A stretch of DNA of 64,000 nt. Origin: JABDMH01 sp964428345. GTDB lineage: Bacteria > Bacteroidota > Bacteroidia > Chitinophagales > Saprospiraceae. Below, piece by piece: positions 1 through 8,014 of this stretch. Under the pieces are notes generated by a model. The model searched no databases. It worked only from the letters and a program-made list of their open reading frames with translations, and was not told the origin of the DNA. Positions within the stretch are counted from its first letter, which is position 1. Each line of letters starts with the position of its first letter. A program made the translations under genes and the position numbers. The stretch spans positions 1-64,000 of the forward strand of contig CAYRYD010000030.1 in assembly GCA_964428345.1 (NCBI GenBank), read 5' to 3'.

Positions 1-1
1 T

Positions 2-232
2 CCTTTCCGGTACGAGACGGTGATTGGCTTTACGCTACCGGAGGCGATGCCGGCCAGGTTGCGGGTCTTTGACGTGACGGGCCGGTTGCTGAAAACCCTG
101 GAGGGTGATTTTCCGAAGGGTTACAGCCGGGTGAGCGTCGACCGGGACGACCTGAGAAGTACGGGAGTATTGTATTACCAGTTGGAAACCAAAGACTACC
201 TGGCAACCCGGAAGATGGTGTTGCTGGAGTAA
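2..232 (+). CDS. C-terminal end of a T9SS-secreted protein (type A sorting domain), 5' truncated
   Basis: The frame is open from the left edge, so only the last 76 codons are present. The visible part begins PFRYETVIGFTLPEA and continues with a VFDVTGRLLKTLEGDFPKG segment, which is the usual start of a T9SS type A sorting domain (NPF...T.I.F.LP, then VYD..GR.V). Such domains send the upstream cargo through the type IX secretion system and are removed at the surface. The in-frame ATG near position 20 lies inside the domain and is not a plausible start. The nature of the cargo cannot be told from this fragment. Confidence 0.8.
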   Translation, partial: PFRYETVIGFTLPEAMPARLRVFDVTGRLLKTLEGDFPKGYSRVSVDRDDLRSTGVLYYQLETKDYLATRKMVLLE

Positions 233-511
233 AAGTTTAGCTGTTCAATTGTAACTGTATTTCATTGTTCCTGTCGCCATCGTAAAATTACTGTACTTAA
301 TAATATGGCACGGTAATTGAAAAAGCACTATTTGAAACTGAAATCCTAAGATTACATTCTACTACGGATTTGAGTGTGTTTATGGGGAAAAGGTTCCTGC
401 CCAGGAACTTTTTCCCTTTTTCTTTCTAATAGCATTGATCCGCGGCAAGCCGGTCCTGAAGAGATTAGATTTTTGGGTACCCCTAAAAACCAATTCTTTA
501 TCTTTAATTCC

Positions 512-1747
512 GTGGATTACATTGTTTTGTCGATACCGGTTTTTTTCATTTTGATCGGTGTGGAGTTGCTGATCAACCGGATGAAGCACAGTGGATGGTA
601 CCGTTTTAATGATGCGGTCACCAACATTAGTTGCGGTATCGCTCAGCAAATCGCCGGAGTGTTCAGCAAAACAGTGCTGATTGTTGGCTACATTTATCTG
701 TACCAAAATCATCGCATTTTTGACATCCGGGAAAATCTGCTCACCTGGACATTACTGTTTATCGGCATCGATTTTTTCTACTATTGGTTTCACCGCCTGG
801 CCCACGAGATCAGTCTTTTCTGGGGTACCCACATCGTCCATCATCAGAGCGAGGAATACAATTTGTCAGTGGCTTTAAGACAATCCAGTTTTCAGGGATT
901 TATCTCCACCATTTTTTATCTGCCACTGGCGATCATCGGGTTTAATCCGGTTTCCTTCGTGACGATCAACGCCTTTCAGACCCTGTATCAATTCTGGATC
1001 CATACCCGGGCTATCCATAAACTGCCGGCCTGGTTCGAATACATCTTCAATACTCCTTCCCATCACCGGGTGCATCACGGTCGCAACCCCAAATACATTG
1101 ATAAAAACCACGGAGGTACCCTGATCATTTTTGACCGGATTTTTGGCACTTTTCAGGCGGAGGAGGAAGAGGTGGTCTATGGGGTGACCAAACCGCTGGC
1201 CAGCATGAATCCGGTATGGGCCAATTTTGACTGGTACGCGGATCTTTGGCAGGACCTTAAAAAAGAAATGACCTTCTGGGACCGTATCCGGCTCTTGTTT
1301 AACAAACCCGGATGGCTGCCTGCCCATCAGGGCGGATACCGGGCACCCCGGGAAGTGAAACCAGGTCAGGTAGAGGTATACGACCCGGTCATACCGCTGG
1401 GCCTGAATTATTATATCCTGGCGCAGTATCTGATCGTGTTGTCCCTAACATCCGGATTTCTCTTCAATCTCCAGAAGTTCACCCGGGTTGAACAGATGAT
1501 CATCGCTGCCTTTATCATCTGGTCAATCACCAACATTGGGGGTATCCTGGAAAAAAGGAGATGGTCTTTTCCCCTGGAGTTTACCCGTTTGATCCTTTTT
1601 GCTGCCGGTAGTTATCTGATGACCGATGAAATAACCCTGCTCTGGTCGGTGATCCTGATTCTGGTACTGGTGTCTGTCGTCTGGTTTTGGCAATTCAGAC
1701 CGGTATTTGATACCACCCTGACTACCTCCGGGGGACTATCAAATTGA
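512..1747 (+). CDS. Sterol desaturase/fatty acid hydroxylase superfamily protein, alkylglycerol monooxygenase-like
   Basis: This is an integral membrane di-iron oxygenase of about 411 residues. Three histidine boxes are visible: HRLAH near residue 94, HIVHH near 107 and HRVHHGRN near 185. The stretches between them (YYWFHRLAHE, SEEYNLSVALRQS, IDKN..G.LIIFDRIFGTF, VVYG) resemble from memory the animal alkylglycerol monooxygenase AGMO/TMEM195, which cleaves ether lipids using tetrahydrobiopterin. Several hydrophobic helices flank the boxes and more occur in the C-terminal third. The frame is open upstream to a GTG at 374, but those 46 residues look unlike the family. The GTG at 512 gives an N-terminus (MDYIVLSIPVFF) that starts directly in the first membrane helix, so I prefer it. 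The substrate is inferred only from family resemblance. Confidence 0.82.
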   Translation: MDYIVLSIPVFFILIGVELLINRMKHSGWYRFNDAVTNISCGIAQQIAGVFSKTVLIVGYIYLYQNHRIFDIRENLLTWTLLFIGIDFFYYWFHRLAHEISLFWGTHIVHHQSEEYNLSVALRQSSFQGFISTIFYLPLAIIGFNPVSFVTINAFQTLYQFWIHTRAIHKLPAWFEYIFNTPSHHRVHHGRNPKYIDKNHGGTLIIFDRIFGTFQAEEEEVVYGVTKPLASMNPVWANFDWYADLWQDLKKEMTFWDRIRLLFNKPGWLPAHQGGYRAPREVKPGQVEVYDPVIPLGLNYYILAQYLIVLSLTSGFLFNLQKFTRVEQMIIAAFIIWSITNIGGILEKRRWSFPLEFTRLILFAAGSYLMTDEITLLWSVILILVLVSVVWFWQFRPVFDTTLTTSGGLSN

Positions 1748-1907
1748 TTCTTCAAACTTCTGCCGGAAATTTACCCTTCACTTCACGCTCATCAGATTTG
1801 TAAAGGAATATCCAAATCCTCCTGGCGTATTCTTTGACGGTAATCAGGCCGTTGAATACCAGTTTAAGGTAGATTTTGCTAATTTAGAAGGTCAAATACT
1901 GGAATAG

Positions 1908-3239
1908 ATGAAACGCAGACAATTTGTAAAAAGTACAGCTCTGGCAGTAGGTGCCGGCTCCGGTCTTCCTTTATTTCACTATATATCGGGTGGACTGGCC
2001 GACAAGCTAAGGGTTGGTGTCATTGGATGCAATGGGATGGGGTGGTCGAATGTCCGGTCCCTGTTAAAAATGGAGGATATCGATTGTGTTGCCATTTGTG
2101 ATGTCGATGAAAATGTGATTGGGCGCCGGCTCAAAGACTATCAGGAATTACGTAAAAATGAGGTAAAGACCTATGGCGATTACCGGCAATTGCTGGAAAA
2201 CCGCGATGTGGATGCGGTGGTGATTGGTACTCCGGATCACTGGCATTGCAAGATCTTTTGTGATGCCCTGGAGGCCGGGAAGCATGTCTATTGCGAGAAA
2301 CCGCTGGCCAATTCCATTGAAGAAGCCTATATCATGCGACGGGCGGCTGCCAGATATCCGGAGCTCAAGGTACAGATTGGACAGTGGCAACGAAGTGGTC
2401 CTCATTATCAGGAAGCCATCGAGATCGTCCGCTCCGGTGAGTTGGGTAATATCCGGCTGGTTAAAACCTGGGCGTATCAGGGCTGGATGAAGCCGATGGA
2501 AAAGAAAGCAGACAGTGCTGTTCCAGCCGGCGTAAATTACAATATGTGGTTGGGACCTGCCCCTAAAAGACCTTTTAATCCCAACCGGTTTCATTTTAAT
2601 TTCCGGTGGTTTTGGGATTATGCCGGCGGACTGATGACCGACTGGGGTGTTCACGAGATCGATATTGCCTTGTACGCCATGAATGCCGATGCTCCCAGGT
2701 CAGTGATGGCCTCGGGAGGTAAACTGGCTTATCCCGATGATCCGGCAGAAACCCCGGATACCTTGCAGGCAGTATTTGAGTATGAAGGGTTCAATATGCT
2801 ATGGGAGCACGCAACCGGCATCGACATTGGTCCTTACAACCGGAGGGAAGGGATAGCATTTATCGGAAATAACGGAACGCTGGTGCTGGATCGCCAGGGC
2901 TATGACGTGCTGGAAGAAAAGCAATCGGTCAATTACAACGAAGAAGGAAAAATGATGATGCGGCTGATTGAACCGGTCATGCGGCCGGAAGGTGTACAAT
3001 ACCTCGATCTGCATACCCAGAATTTCGTGGAAGCAATCAAAACCAATAATTCGGATATTTTAAAGACACCGATCGTTTCGGGAAGTGTAGCCGCCATTAA
3101 TGCCCATATGGGCAACGTTGCCTTTAAAACGGGTGAGAAAGTTTACTGGGATCCGGAAAAATCAAAATTTACTTCGCCGGCAGCGAGCAAATTGATCAAA
3201 CCCCAATATCAGAACGGTTGGATGTTGCCAAAATATTAA
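1908..3239 (+). CDS. Gfo/Idh/MocA family oxidoreductase with Tat signal
   Basis: This 443-residue NAD(P)-dependent dehydrogenase opens with MKRRQFVKSTALAVGAG, a twin-arginine export signal, so the folded enzyme probably acts in the periplasm. A Rossmann motif (VGVIGCNGMGWSN, about residues 35-48) and the family EKPLA motif (about residue 130) are visible. A C-terminal GFO/IDH substrate domain follows, with HEIDIALYAMN as a conserved segment. Members act on sugars, inositols and related polyols; the Tat-exported Bacteroidota and Planctomycetes forms are numerous and mostly uncharacterised. It converges on a sugar isomerase/gluconate permease pair, which hints at sugar or sugar-acid metabolism, but the substrate cannot be named. 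Confidence 0.9.
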   Translation: MKRRQFVKSTALAVGAGSGLPLFHYISGGLADKLRVGVIGCNGMGWSNVRSLLKMEDIDCVAICDVDENVIGRRLKDYQELRKNEVKTYGDYRQLLENRDVDAVVIGTPDHWHCKIFCDALEAGKHVYCEKPLANSIEEAYIMRRAAARYPELKVQIGQWQRSGPHYQEAIEIVRSGELGNIRLVKTWAYQGWMKPMEKKADSAVPAGVNYNMWLGPAPKRPFNPNRFHFNFRWFWDYAGGLMTDWGVHEIDIALYAMNADAPRSVMASGGKLAYPDDPAETPDTLQAVFEYEGFNMLWEHATGIDIGPYNRREGIAFIGNNGTLVLDRQGYDVLEEKQSVNYNEEGKMMMRLIEPVMRPEGVQYLDLHTQNFVEAIKTNNSDILKTPIVSGSVAAINAHMGNVAFKTGEKVYWDPEKSKFTSPAASKLIKPQYQNGWMLPKY

Positions 3240-3277
3240 GAATAGACATTCAATGAAGAATGATTTGGTAACCGGCT

Positions 3278-4114
3278 TTATTTTTTACTGAATAACCGGT
3301 GATACCCGGTCAGATTTTCCTCAAGAATCATTTTGACATCGGCCTCCTCTTTGTGACCCAGGATGCCATAAGGTCCTTTATAACCGGCATCAGTCAGGAT
3401 TTTAATCATTTTGGCTTCATAGTCACCATGTCCTAATGGAAGTATTTGCGGACCCCCTCTTTTCATGCCATTGAGATTGACAGCTACCAGATACGGTACC
3501 ATCATTTTGGCCAATTTTTCGAATTTTTCGATTTGGTCATGGGCATGGTGAAAGCTGTAAACCAGACCGATGTCGTATCGCCCCAAAGTCTTGATGATCC
3601 GGATCTGATTGGCCGGGTCACCAAACCAGTCTCCATGATTGTATAACGCCAGTTTACATCCGACTCTGGCACAACGCTGATAGACGGCAAAAACCATCTC
3701 AGCCCCCCGTTGGACAGCAACCTCATTGTCCAGATCCTTGAAAAAATCCGGATGAAAACTGACCCAAAGTGTCGTTTCAAGCCCAGCTTTTTCGATAGCC
3801 TGGAACACCTGTTCATTGGCCGGACTCAACTTATCCAGGGCATCGGATCCAGGTTCGAGCCACATCCAGACCGCATTAATGGAGATGTTGTTTGCTCTTG
3901 CCAACCCGAATTCCCGTACCATTTCATTCAGATGTTTTTCCCGCCAATCGTAGGCATAGGTATTGATGCCCAGTTCCTTAAGCATTTCGATCCGCTGCTC
4001 CGGAGTGCGCTCCATCTTGTCAAACGGTACAATGCACCAGGCAAAGGGTTCCGGTTGGGCAACCAATAAAAGATGTGTGAATATTAAATATAAAAATGTC
4101 AGAGTAAGTTTCAT
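3278..4114 (-). CDS. Secreted sugar phosphate isomerase/epimerase-like TIM barrel protein
   Basis: The product is about 278 residues, with a signal peptide (MKLTLTFLYLIFTHLLLVAQPEP region) followed by a xylose-isomerase-like TIM barrel. Motifs include YNHGDWFGDP, VYSFHHAHDQI and LGHGDYEAK, which carry the acidic and histidine residues that bind metal in this superfamily. Related proteins isomerise or epimerise ketoses and hydroxypyruvate. An ATG three codons upstream (4123) is also possible; the chosen start puts Lys at position 2, as is typical of a signal peptide. It lies 21 bases downstream of the gluconate permease gene and is probably co-transcribed with it. The substrate is unknown. Confidence 0.8.
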   Translation of the reverse strand: MKLTLTFLYLIFTHLLLVAQPEPFAWCIVPFDKMERTPEQRIEMLKELGINTYAYDWREKHLNEMVREFGLARANNISINAVWMWLEPGSDALDKLSPANEQVFQAIEKAGLETTLWVSFHPDFFKDLDNEVAVQRGAEMVFAVYQRCARVGCKLALYNHGDWFGDPANQIRIIKTLGRYDIGLVYSFHHAHDQIEKFEKLAKMMVPYLVAVNLNGMKRGGPQILPLGHGDYEAKMIKILTDAGYKGPYGILGHKEEADVKMILEENLTGYHRLFSKK

Positions 4115-4135
4115 ACGCCCCATGACTTAATAGAT

Positions 4136-5512
4136 TTAGATCATGGGAAATAATTTAGAAAGAAAAAAGGTTTCAATCAACCCAACCACTCCTATTAATC
4201 CCAAAATAACGGTCCAGGTTTGAAAGGTTTGTTTTTCAGTAAAACCGCTCAATTTACAGATGACCCAAAAACCGCTGTCGTTCATCCAGGTGATAAACAT
4301 CGCCCCGAACCCGATGGCCAATAAAATATAAACGGGATGATAGGGGAGACCGGCACCGTTTCCGATCAGTGAAAACATGATCCCGGCGGTGGTGATCATG
4401 GCCACGGTACCCGAGCCCTGGGCAATCTTCATGATGGCGGCAATGATCCAGGCCAGGATAACGTAGTTGATTTCCAGTCCGGTAGTTGCAAGGTGTTCGA
4501 TCCAGCCTCCGATGCCGGAGTGTTTGATCATACCCCCGAAGGCGCCACCGGCACTGGTGATCAGAATAATTACCCCTCCGATCTCAAGGGGTTTCTCCAT
4601 GGATTTACTCACCTGAAAGAGATTCCAGCCCTTTTGTCTGGCCAAAAGCCACAGGGCCAGAATGGTGCCAATCAGCATCGCTACATTCTTATTGCCGATA
4701 AACTGTACAAAAGCGGATAAGGCCCCGTTGCCACTGCCAAAGTACTCGGTTGCCGAAGCCACTATGATGAGCAGGAGAGGAATAATGATGGGAAGGATGG
4801 ACAGCGTGAACGGTGGCAGGGCAGATTCTTCTATCTTGTGATCATCGAGAAAATCAGGTGGGGCAATGTTAAATCTCCGCGACAGCCTTATGGAATAATA
4901 ATAGGCTATGATGACCGGTAGCAAACCGGCCAGGAGACCGGCGATGATCACTACCCCCATATTGATCTGCAGGCTTTCCGCCATAATTAGCGGTCCCGGG
5001 GTAGGAGGGACCAGGTGGTGGGTCACAGCCGCCCCGGCACTGATGGCCAGTACAAAAAGTACATAGTCCTTCTTAATCCGTTTTCCCATGGAATATCCAA
5101 TAGGAATCAGGAGGAAAAACACCGTGTCGAAAAAGACCGGAATGGAGAGCACAAAACCGCTGATCAACAAGGCAACCGGCGCCAGTTTTTCGCCCAGGAT
5201 TTCAATAAACTTGATGACAATTTTTTCGGCAGCACCGCTCATGGTTAGGGCTACACCCAACACCGAAGCCAGCGCGATCACAAATGCAATTTTACCCGCT
5301 GTCGATCCAAATTCCGTCATCGATAGTTCGACAGCACCGACAAAATGATTCGTGAAATCTCCGGGTAATTGTTTGCTCATGATCCCCACCAGTGCGGCGG
5401 AAAACATGAGGGAAAGAAAAGCGTGAATTTTCAAAATTGCGATCAAAACGATTACCGATACGATGCCTGACAGCAAGACGATCAGCGGCCAATGTTGTGC
5501 AGTACTATCCAT
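4136..5512 (-). CDS. GntP family gluconate:H+ symporter-like permease
   Basis: This is a 458-residue inner membrane permease with about 12 hydrophobic helices. It is recognisable as GntP family from AAVTHHLVPPTPGPL (about residue 165), the VFFDTVFFLLIP segment and WMNDSGFWVICKLSG near the C-terminus. Family members import gluconate, fructuronate, glycerate or related hydroxy-acids with protons. The frame extends eight codons upstream to a TTG, but the ATG at 5512 fits the normal family N-terminus. It is the first gene of a probable two-gene operon with the downstream isomerase-like gene, so import of a sugar acid followed by isomerisation is a reasonable inference. Confidence 0.9.
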   Translation of the reverse strand: MDSTAQHWPLIVLLSGIVSVIVLIAILKIHAFLSLMFSAALVGIMSKQLPGDFTNHFVGAVELSMTEFGSTAGKIAFVIALASVLGVALTMSGAAEKIVIKFIEILGEKLAPVALLISGFVLSIPVFFDTVFFLLIPIGYSMGKRIKKDYVLFVLAISAGAAVTHHLVPPTPGPLIMAESLQINMGVVIIAGLLAGLLPVIIAYYYSIRLSRRFNIAPPDFLDDHKIEESALPPFTLSILPIIIPLLLIIVASATEYFGSGNGALSAFVQFIGNKNVAMLIGTILALWLLARQKGWNLFQVSKSMEKPLEIGGVIILITSAGGAFGGMIKHSGIGGWIEHLATTGLEINYVILAWIIAAIMKIAQGSGTVAMITTAGIMFSLIGNGAGLPYHPVYILLAIGFGAMFITWMNDSGFWVICKLSGFTEKQTFQTWTVILGLIGVVGLIETFFLSKLFPMI

Positions 5513-5629
5513 TGGCTTAAAATAACAAAAGATCAAAGATTCTCTCTGATTTTACCGGTATATCTTCCCGGAAAAGAGGGGGAAATAAGGGACGTCCGGG
5601 AATGGCACCTATGATATGAATGGCATGCT

Positions 5630-6088
5630 TCAGGCATGCTTATCCTGGGGTTCCCTTCCCTTCCAGCTGGATGGGGTGTGCTCCACTGCCGGCCGCATTT
5701 TGACGATGGCCCTCAGAACATCACTGCGGCTGATCTGGCCGACCAAACGACCGTTATCGACCACCGGAAAACGACGGTACGGACTGGTTGTAAACTCATA
5801 AGCTAGATCCAAAATGGACTTTTTCGCATCGATCGTCACTACTTTTCTGGACATAAAGTCGGCGACGGTACCGTTTCCACCGGGAAGGTTATTGTAAGGT
5901 CCGTCAAGAATCGTTTTAATGCAGTCGGATTCAGACAACATGCCAATCAGGTTTTTCTGGGCATCGACTACGGGAGCTCCCGAAATCCGGTTTTTCAGAA
6001 TGACTTCAATCGCCTCCCGGATATCGGTAGAGGGACTGAAGGTAATCAGATCGGTCGCCATGAATTTGGTCACAGGTATTTTTTCCAT
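5630..6088 (-). CDS. CBS domain-containing protein
   Basis: The 152-residue soluble protein consists almost entirely of two CBS domains, at about residues 1-62 and 72-140. Typical features are the opening VTKFMATDLITFSPSTDIREA, the repeated ..GAPVVDAQKNLIGMLSESD and RFPVVDNGRLVGQISRSDVL endings. CBS pairs bind adenosyl nucleotides and often report cellular energy state. No catalytic domain is attached, so its partner is unknown. It stands alone between the gluconate permease and the DUF885-like gene, both on the same strand but separated by more than 100 bases. Confidence 0.88.
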   Translation of the reverse strand: MEKIPVTKFMATDLITFSPSTDIREAIEVILKNRISGAPVVDAQKNLIGMLSESDCIKTILDGPYNNLPGGNGTVADFMSRKVVTIDAKKSILDLAYEFTTSPYRRFPVVDNGRLVGQISRSDVLRAIVKMRPAVEHTPSSWKGREPQDKHA

Positions 6089-6202
6089 ATCGCTTTCATT
6101 TTGATCACTGATGAAAGTAGAATCCTCCTTAAGATAATAAAAATCAGAGGCAGACTGTAAAATAAATTCTGGTTTGCCACAAGCAGGAATCCCATACCGG
6201 CT

Positions 6203-7543
6203 TCACTCCGTAAGCATGGAAGCCGTCAGGGGCAGGGATAGAAGCTCCTGAAATACCGGCCAGCGATCCCTGCCATCAGGGCCGGTCTTGCGGTCCATAT
6301 ATGCGGCCACCAGGTCTTTGCCGAGATTGTAATTAATGACATAGCTGCGGTACTGGTCAAAAAAACGGGTGCGTTGTAAAGCCCTTGATGGTTCGTACAG
6401 CAGGTATTTTTCCAGCATTTTTGCCGCCGATTCCCGGGTAATTTCTCCGTTCAGGTATTGCCGGGCCGCCTCGTTACCGGCATAGTCCAATTGCTTCCGG
6501 ATTTGCTGGATCCGTTCATAGGTTTCAGCCAGCGCAGTGTCAAGGCCGGCTAAAGGATAGAGCACTTCTTTTTCATATACGACTTTTTGCCGTCCGGGGA
6601 ATGCCATTTCAATACCGTAATTGGCACTGCCTTCGGCAACCAAGGACTGGGGAGAGAAGAGGGGATATATTGAAAATTCCATCCACCCTTTATCCTGCAC
6701 CAGGTTTTTTTCCAGAAGGGCGTTAAACACATGATGACCCGGATAACCCTCATGACAGGCCAGATCGATAGCCCTCTCCATGTATATCGGAAGGTCAGTG
6801 TTGATCTGGATCACACTGTAACTATTTCCCTTGTAGTAATTGTAACCAGACCAGGATTTACCGGTGACAAATTCGATCTGAAAATTTTCATTTTCAGGCA
6901 AATCCAGATGTTCTCGGGTGCGTTTGCGCGCTTCCCTGATCGCCACCTGAAAAACGGTATCAAGCCTTTCGACCGGGATAATGAATTGCCGGCTAAACTG
7001 CTCATAACGTTCCTGCAGTTTGCCATGACCCGGGACCAGACTGTCGAGCCGGGCAAGCAACTGGTTAAAATGGACCGTATCAAAGTGCGGAGGAACTGCG
7101 TCGTAAAGTAGCCCGGCTTCTTCATCAAAAAGGAATTTTTCGCCCTCCAGTATTCTGATTCTGGTCGCTACGGCAACGGCCTGCTTTTTCAGCAGAGCGT
7201 GACGCAATTTTTCATCCAAAGTCAGGTCCTCAGAATGGATCTGGTCGAGTTGGTCAATCAGCTGATCGACGGCTGGGGCCAGATCCGACGGGATTTTGCT
7301 GGCTGTTTCCCTGGCAGCCGGCTTCCATTCTTCCGGACCATAGTAGGCATCGACAAAATCCGGATCATATTGACCGGCCTGCAAAACCAGACGGACGTAT
7401 TGTTCGGCCAGCCGGTCAAGGACCGCGTCCGATCTGCCGGAAGGAGACCGGGTAGATTCACATGCCGACCAGATTGCCAGCGAAATTAGTAATAGAAATA
7501 CCCACTTTCCGATCGATACAGCAGTGTGAAACGGTAGTCTCAT
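6203..7543 (-). CDS. DUF885-type putative metallopeptidase lipoprotein
   Basis: The 446-residue protein has a lipoprotein signal (hydrophobic stretch ending LAIWSAC, cysteine at about residue 28), so it is probably anchored in the envelope. The segment LACHEGYPGHHVFNALLE (about residues 265-280) carries the HExxPGHH motif of the DUF885 family. A downstream EGSANYGIE supplies another acidic residue of the presumed zinc site. DUF885 proteins are predicted metal-dependent peptidases with few characterised members. The gene stands alone and no neighbour suggests a substrate. Confidence 0.78.
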   Translation of the reverse strand: MRLPFHTAVSIGKWVFLLLISLAIWSACESTRSPSGRSDAVLDRLAEQYVRLVLQAGQYDPDFVDAYYGPEEWKPAARETASKIPSDLAPAVDQLIDQLDQIHSEDLTLDEKLRHALLKKQAVAVATRIRILEGEKFLFDEEAGLLYDAVPPHFDTVHFNQLLARLDSLVPGHGKLQERYEQFSRQFIIPVERLDTVFQVAIREARKRTREHLDLPENENFQIEFVTGKSWSGYNYYKGNSYSVIQINTDLPIYMERAIDLACHEGYPGHHVFNALLEKNLVQDKGWMEFSIYPLFSPQSLVAEGSANYGIEMAFPGRQKVVYEKEVLYPLAGLDTALAETYERIQQIRKQLDYAGNEAARQYLNGEITRESAAKMLEKYLLYEPSRALQRTRFFDQYRSYVINYNLGKDLVAAYMDRKTGPDGRDRWPVFQELLSLPLTASMLTE

Positions 7544-7681
7544 GTTTTTATAACCCTCTGGTGTCGGGTAAAAATAGCAATAAAGGTAAGTCCATACCTG
7601 GTGACAATTTTTTATTTACAAAACAGAGGGAAATAATCTAATTTTATTTACATTTATGAGTATAATAGAAAAATAACAGGG

Positions 7682-8011
7682 ATGAAAGGTGATTACCTGG
7701 GTGAATTTGAGGAACTGATTTTACTGATCGTCGCTTCGCTCAGTGACGATGCCTATGCGGTACTGGTGAAAAAGGAAGCTGAACGGACAGCCGACCGGAA
7801 AGTCAACATCAGTGCTGTGCATTCGGTGCTCTACCGGCTCGAGAATAAGGGATTTCTGACTTCCAGTCTGGGTGGATCCTCTCCCAAAAGAGGTGGAAAA
7901 AGCAAGCGAATATTTCAGGTGACCAGTGCCGGAATGGAGATGCTGAAAGCCGCCAAGGAATTGAAAGAGCAACTGTGGAAAAATATTCCCCAACTGTCTT
8001 TTGCGAGATAA
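7682..8011 (+). CDS. PadR family transcriptional regulator
   Basis: This 109-residue winged-helix protein has the PadR N-terminal pattern: GEFEELILLIVASLSDDAYAV at the start and a recognition region ISAVHSVLYRLENKGFL, ending with the family GGKSKRIFQVTSAGMEML. PadR proteins usually repress a neighbouring transporter or stress gene. Only 3 bases separate it from the permease gene downstream, so the two are co-transcribed. In Bacteroidota this exact pair, PadR plus a permease carrying an N-terminal prefix domain, is recurrent, and the regulator is likely to control its own operon. Confidence 0.92.
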   Translation: MKGDYLGEFEELILLIVASLSDDAYAVLVKKEAERTADRKVNISAVHSVLYRLENKGFLTSSLGGSSPKRGGKSKRIFQVTSAGMEMLKAAKELKEQLWKNIPQLSFAR

Positions 8012-8014
8012 ACC

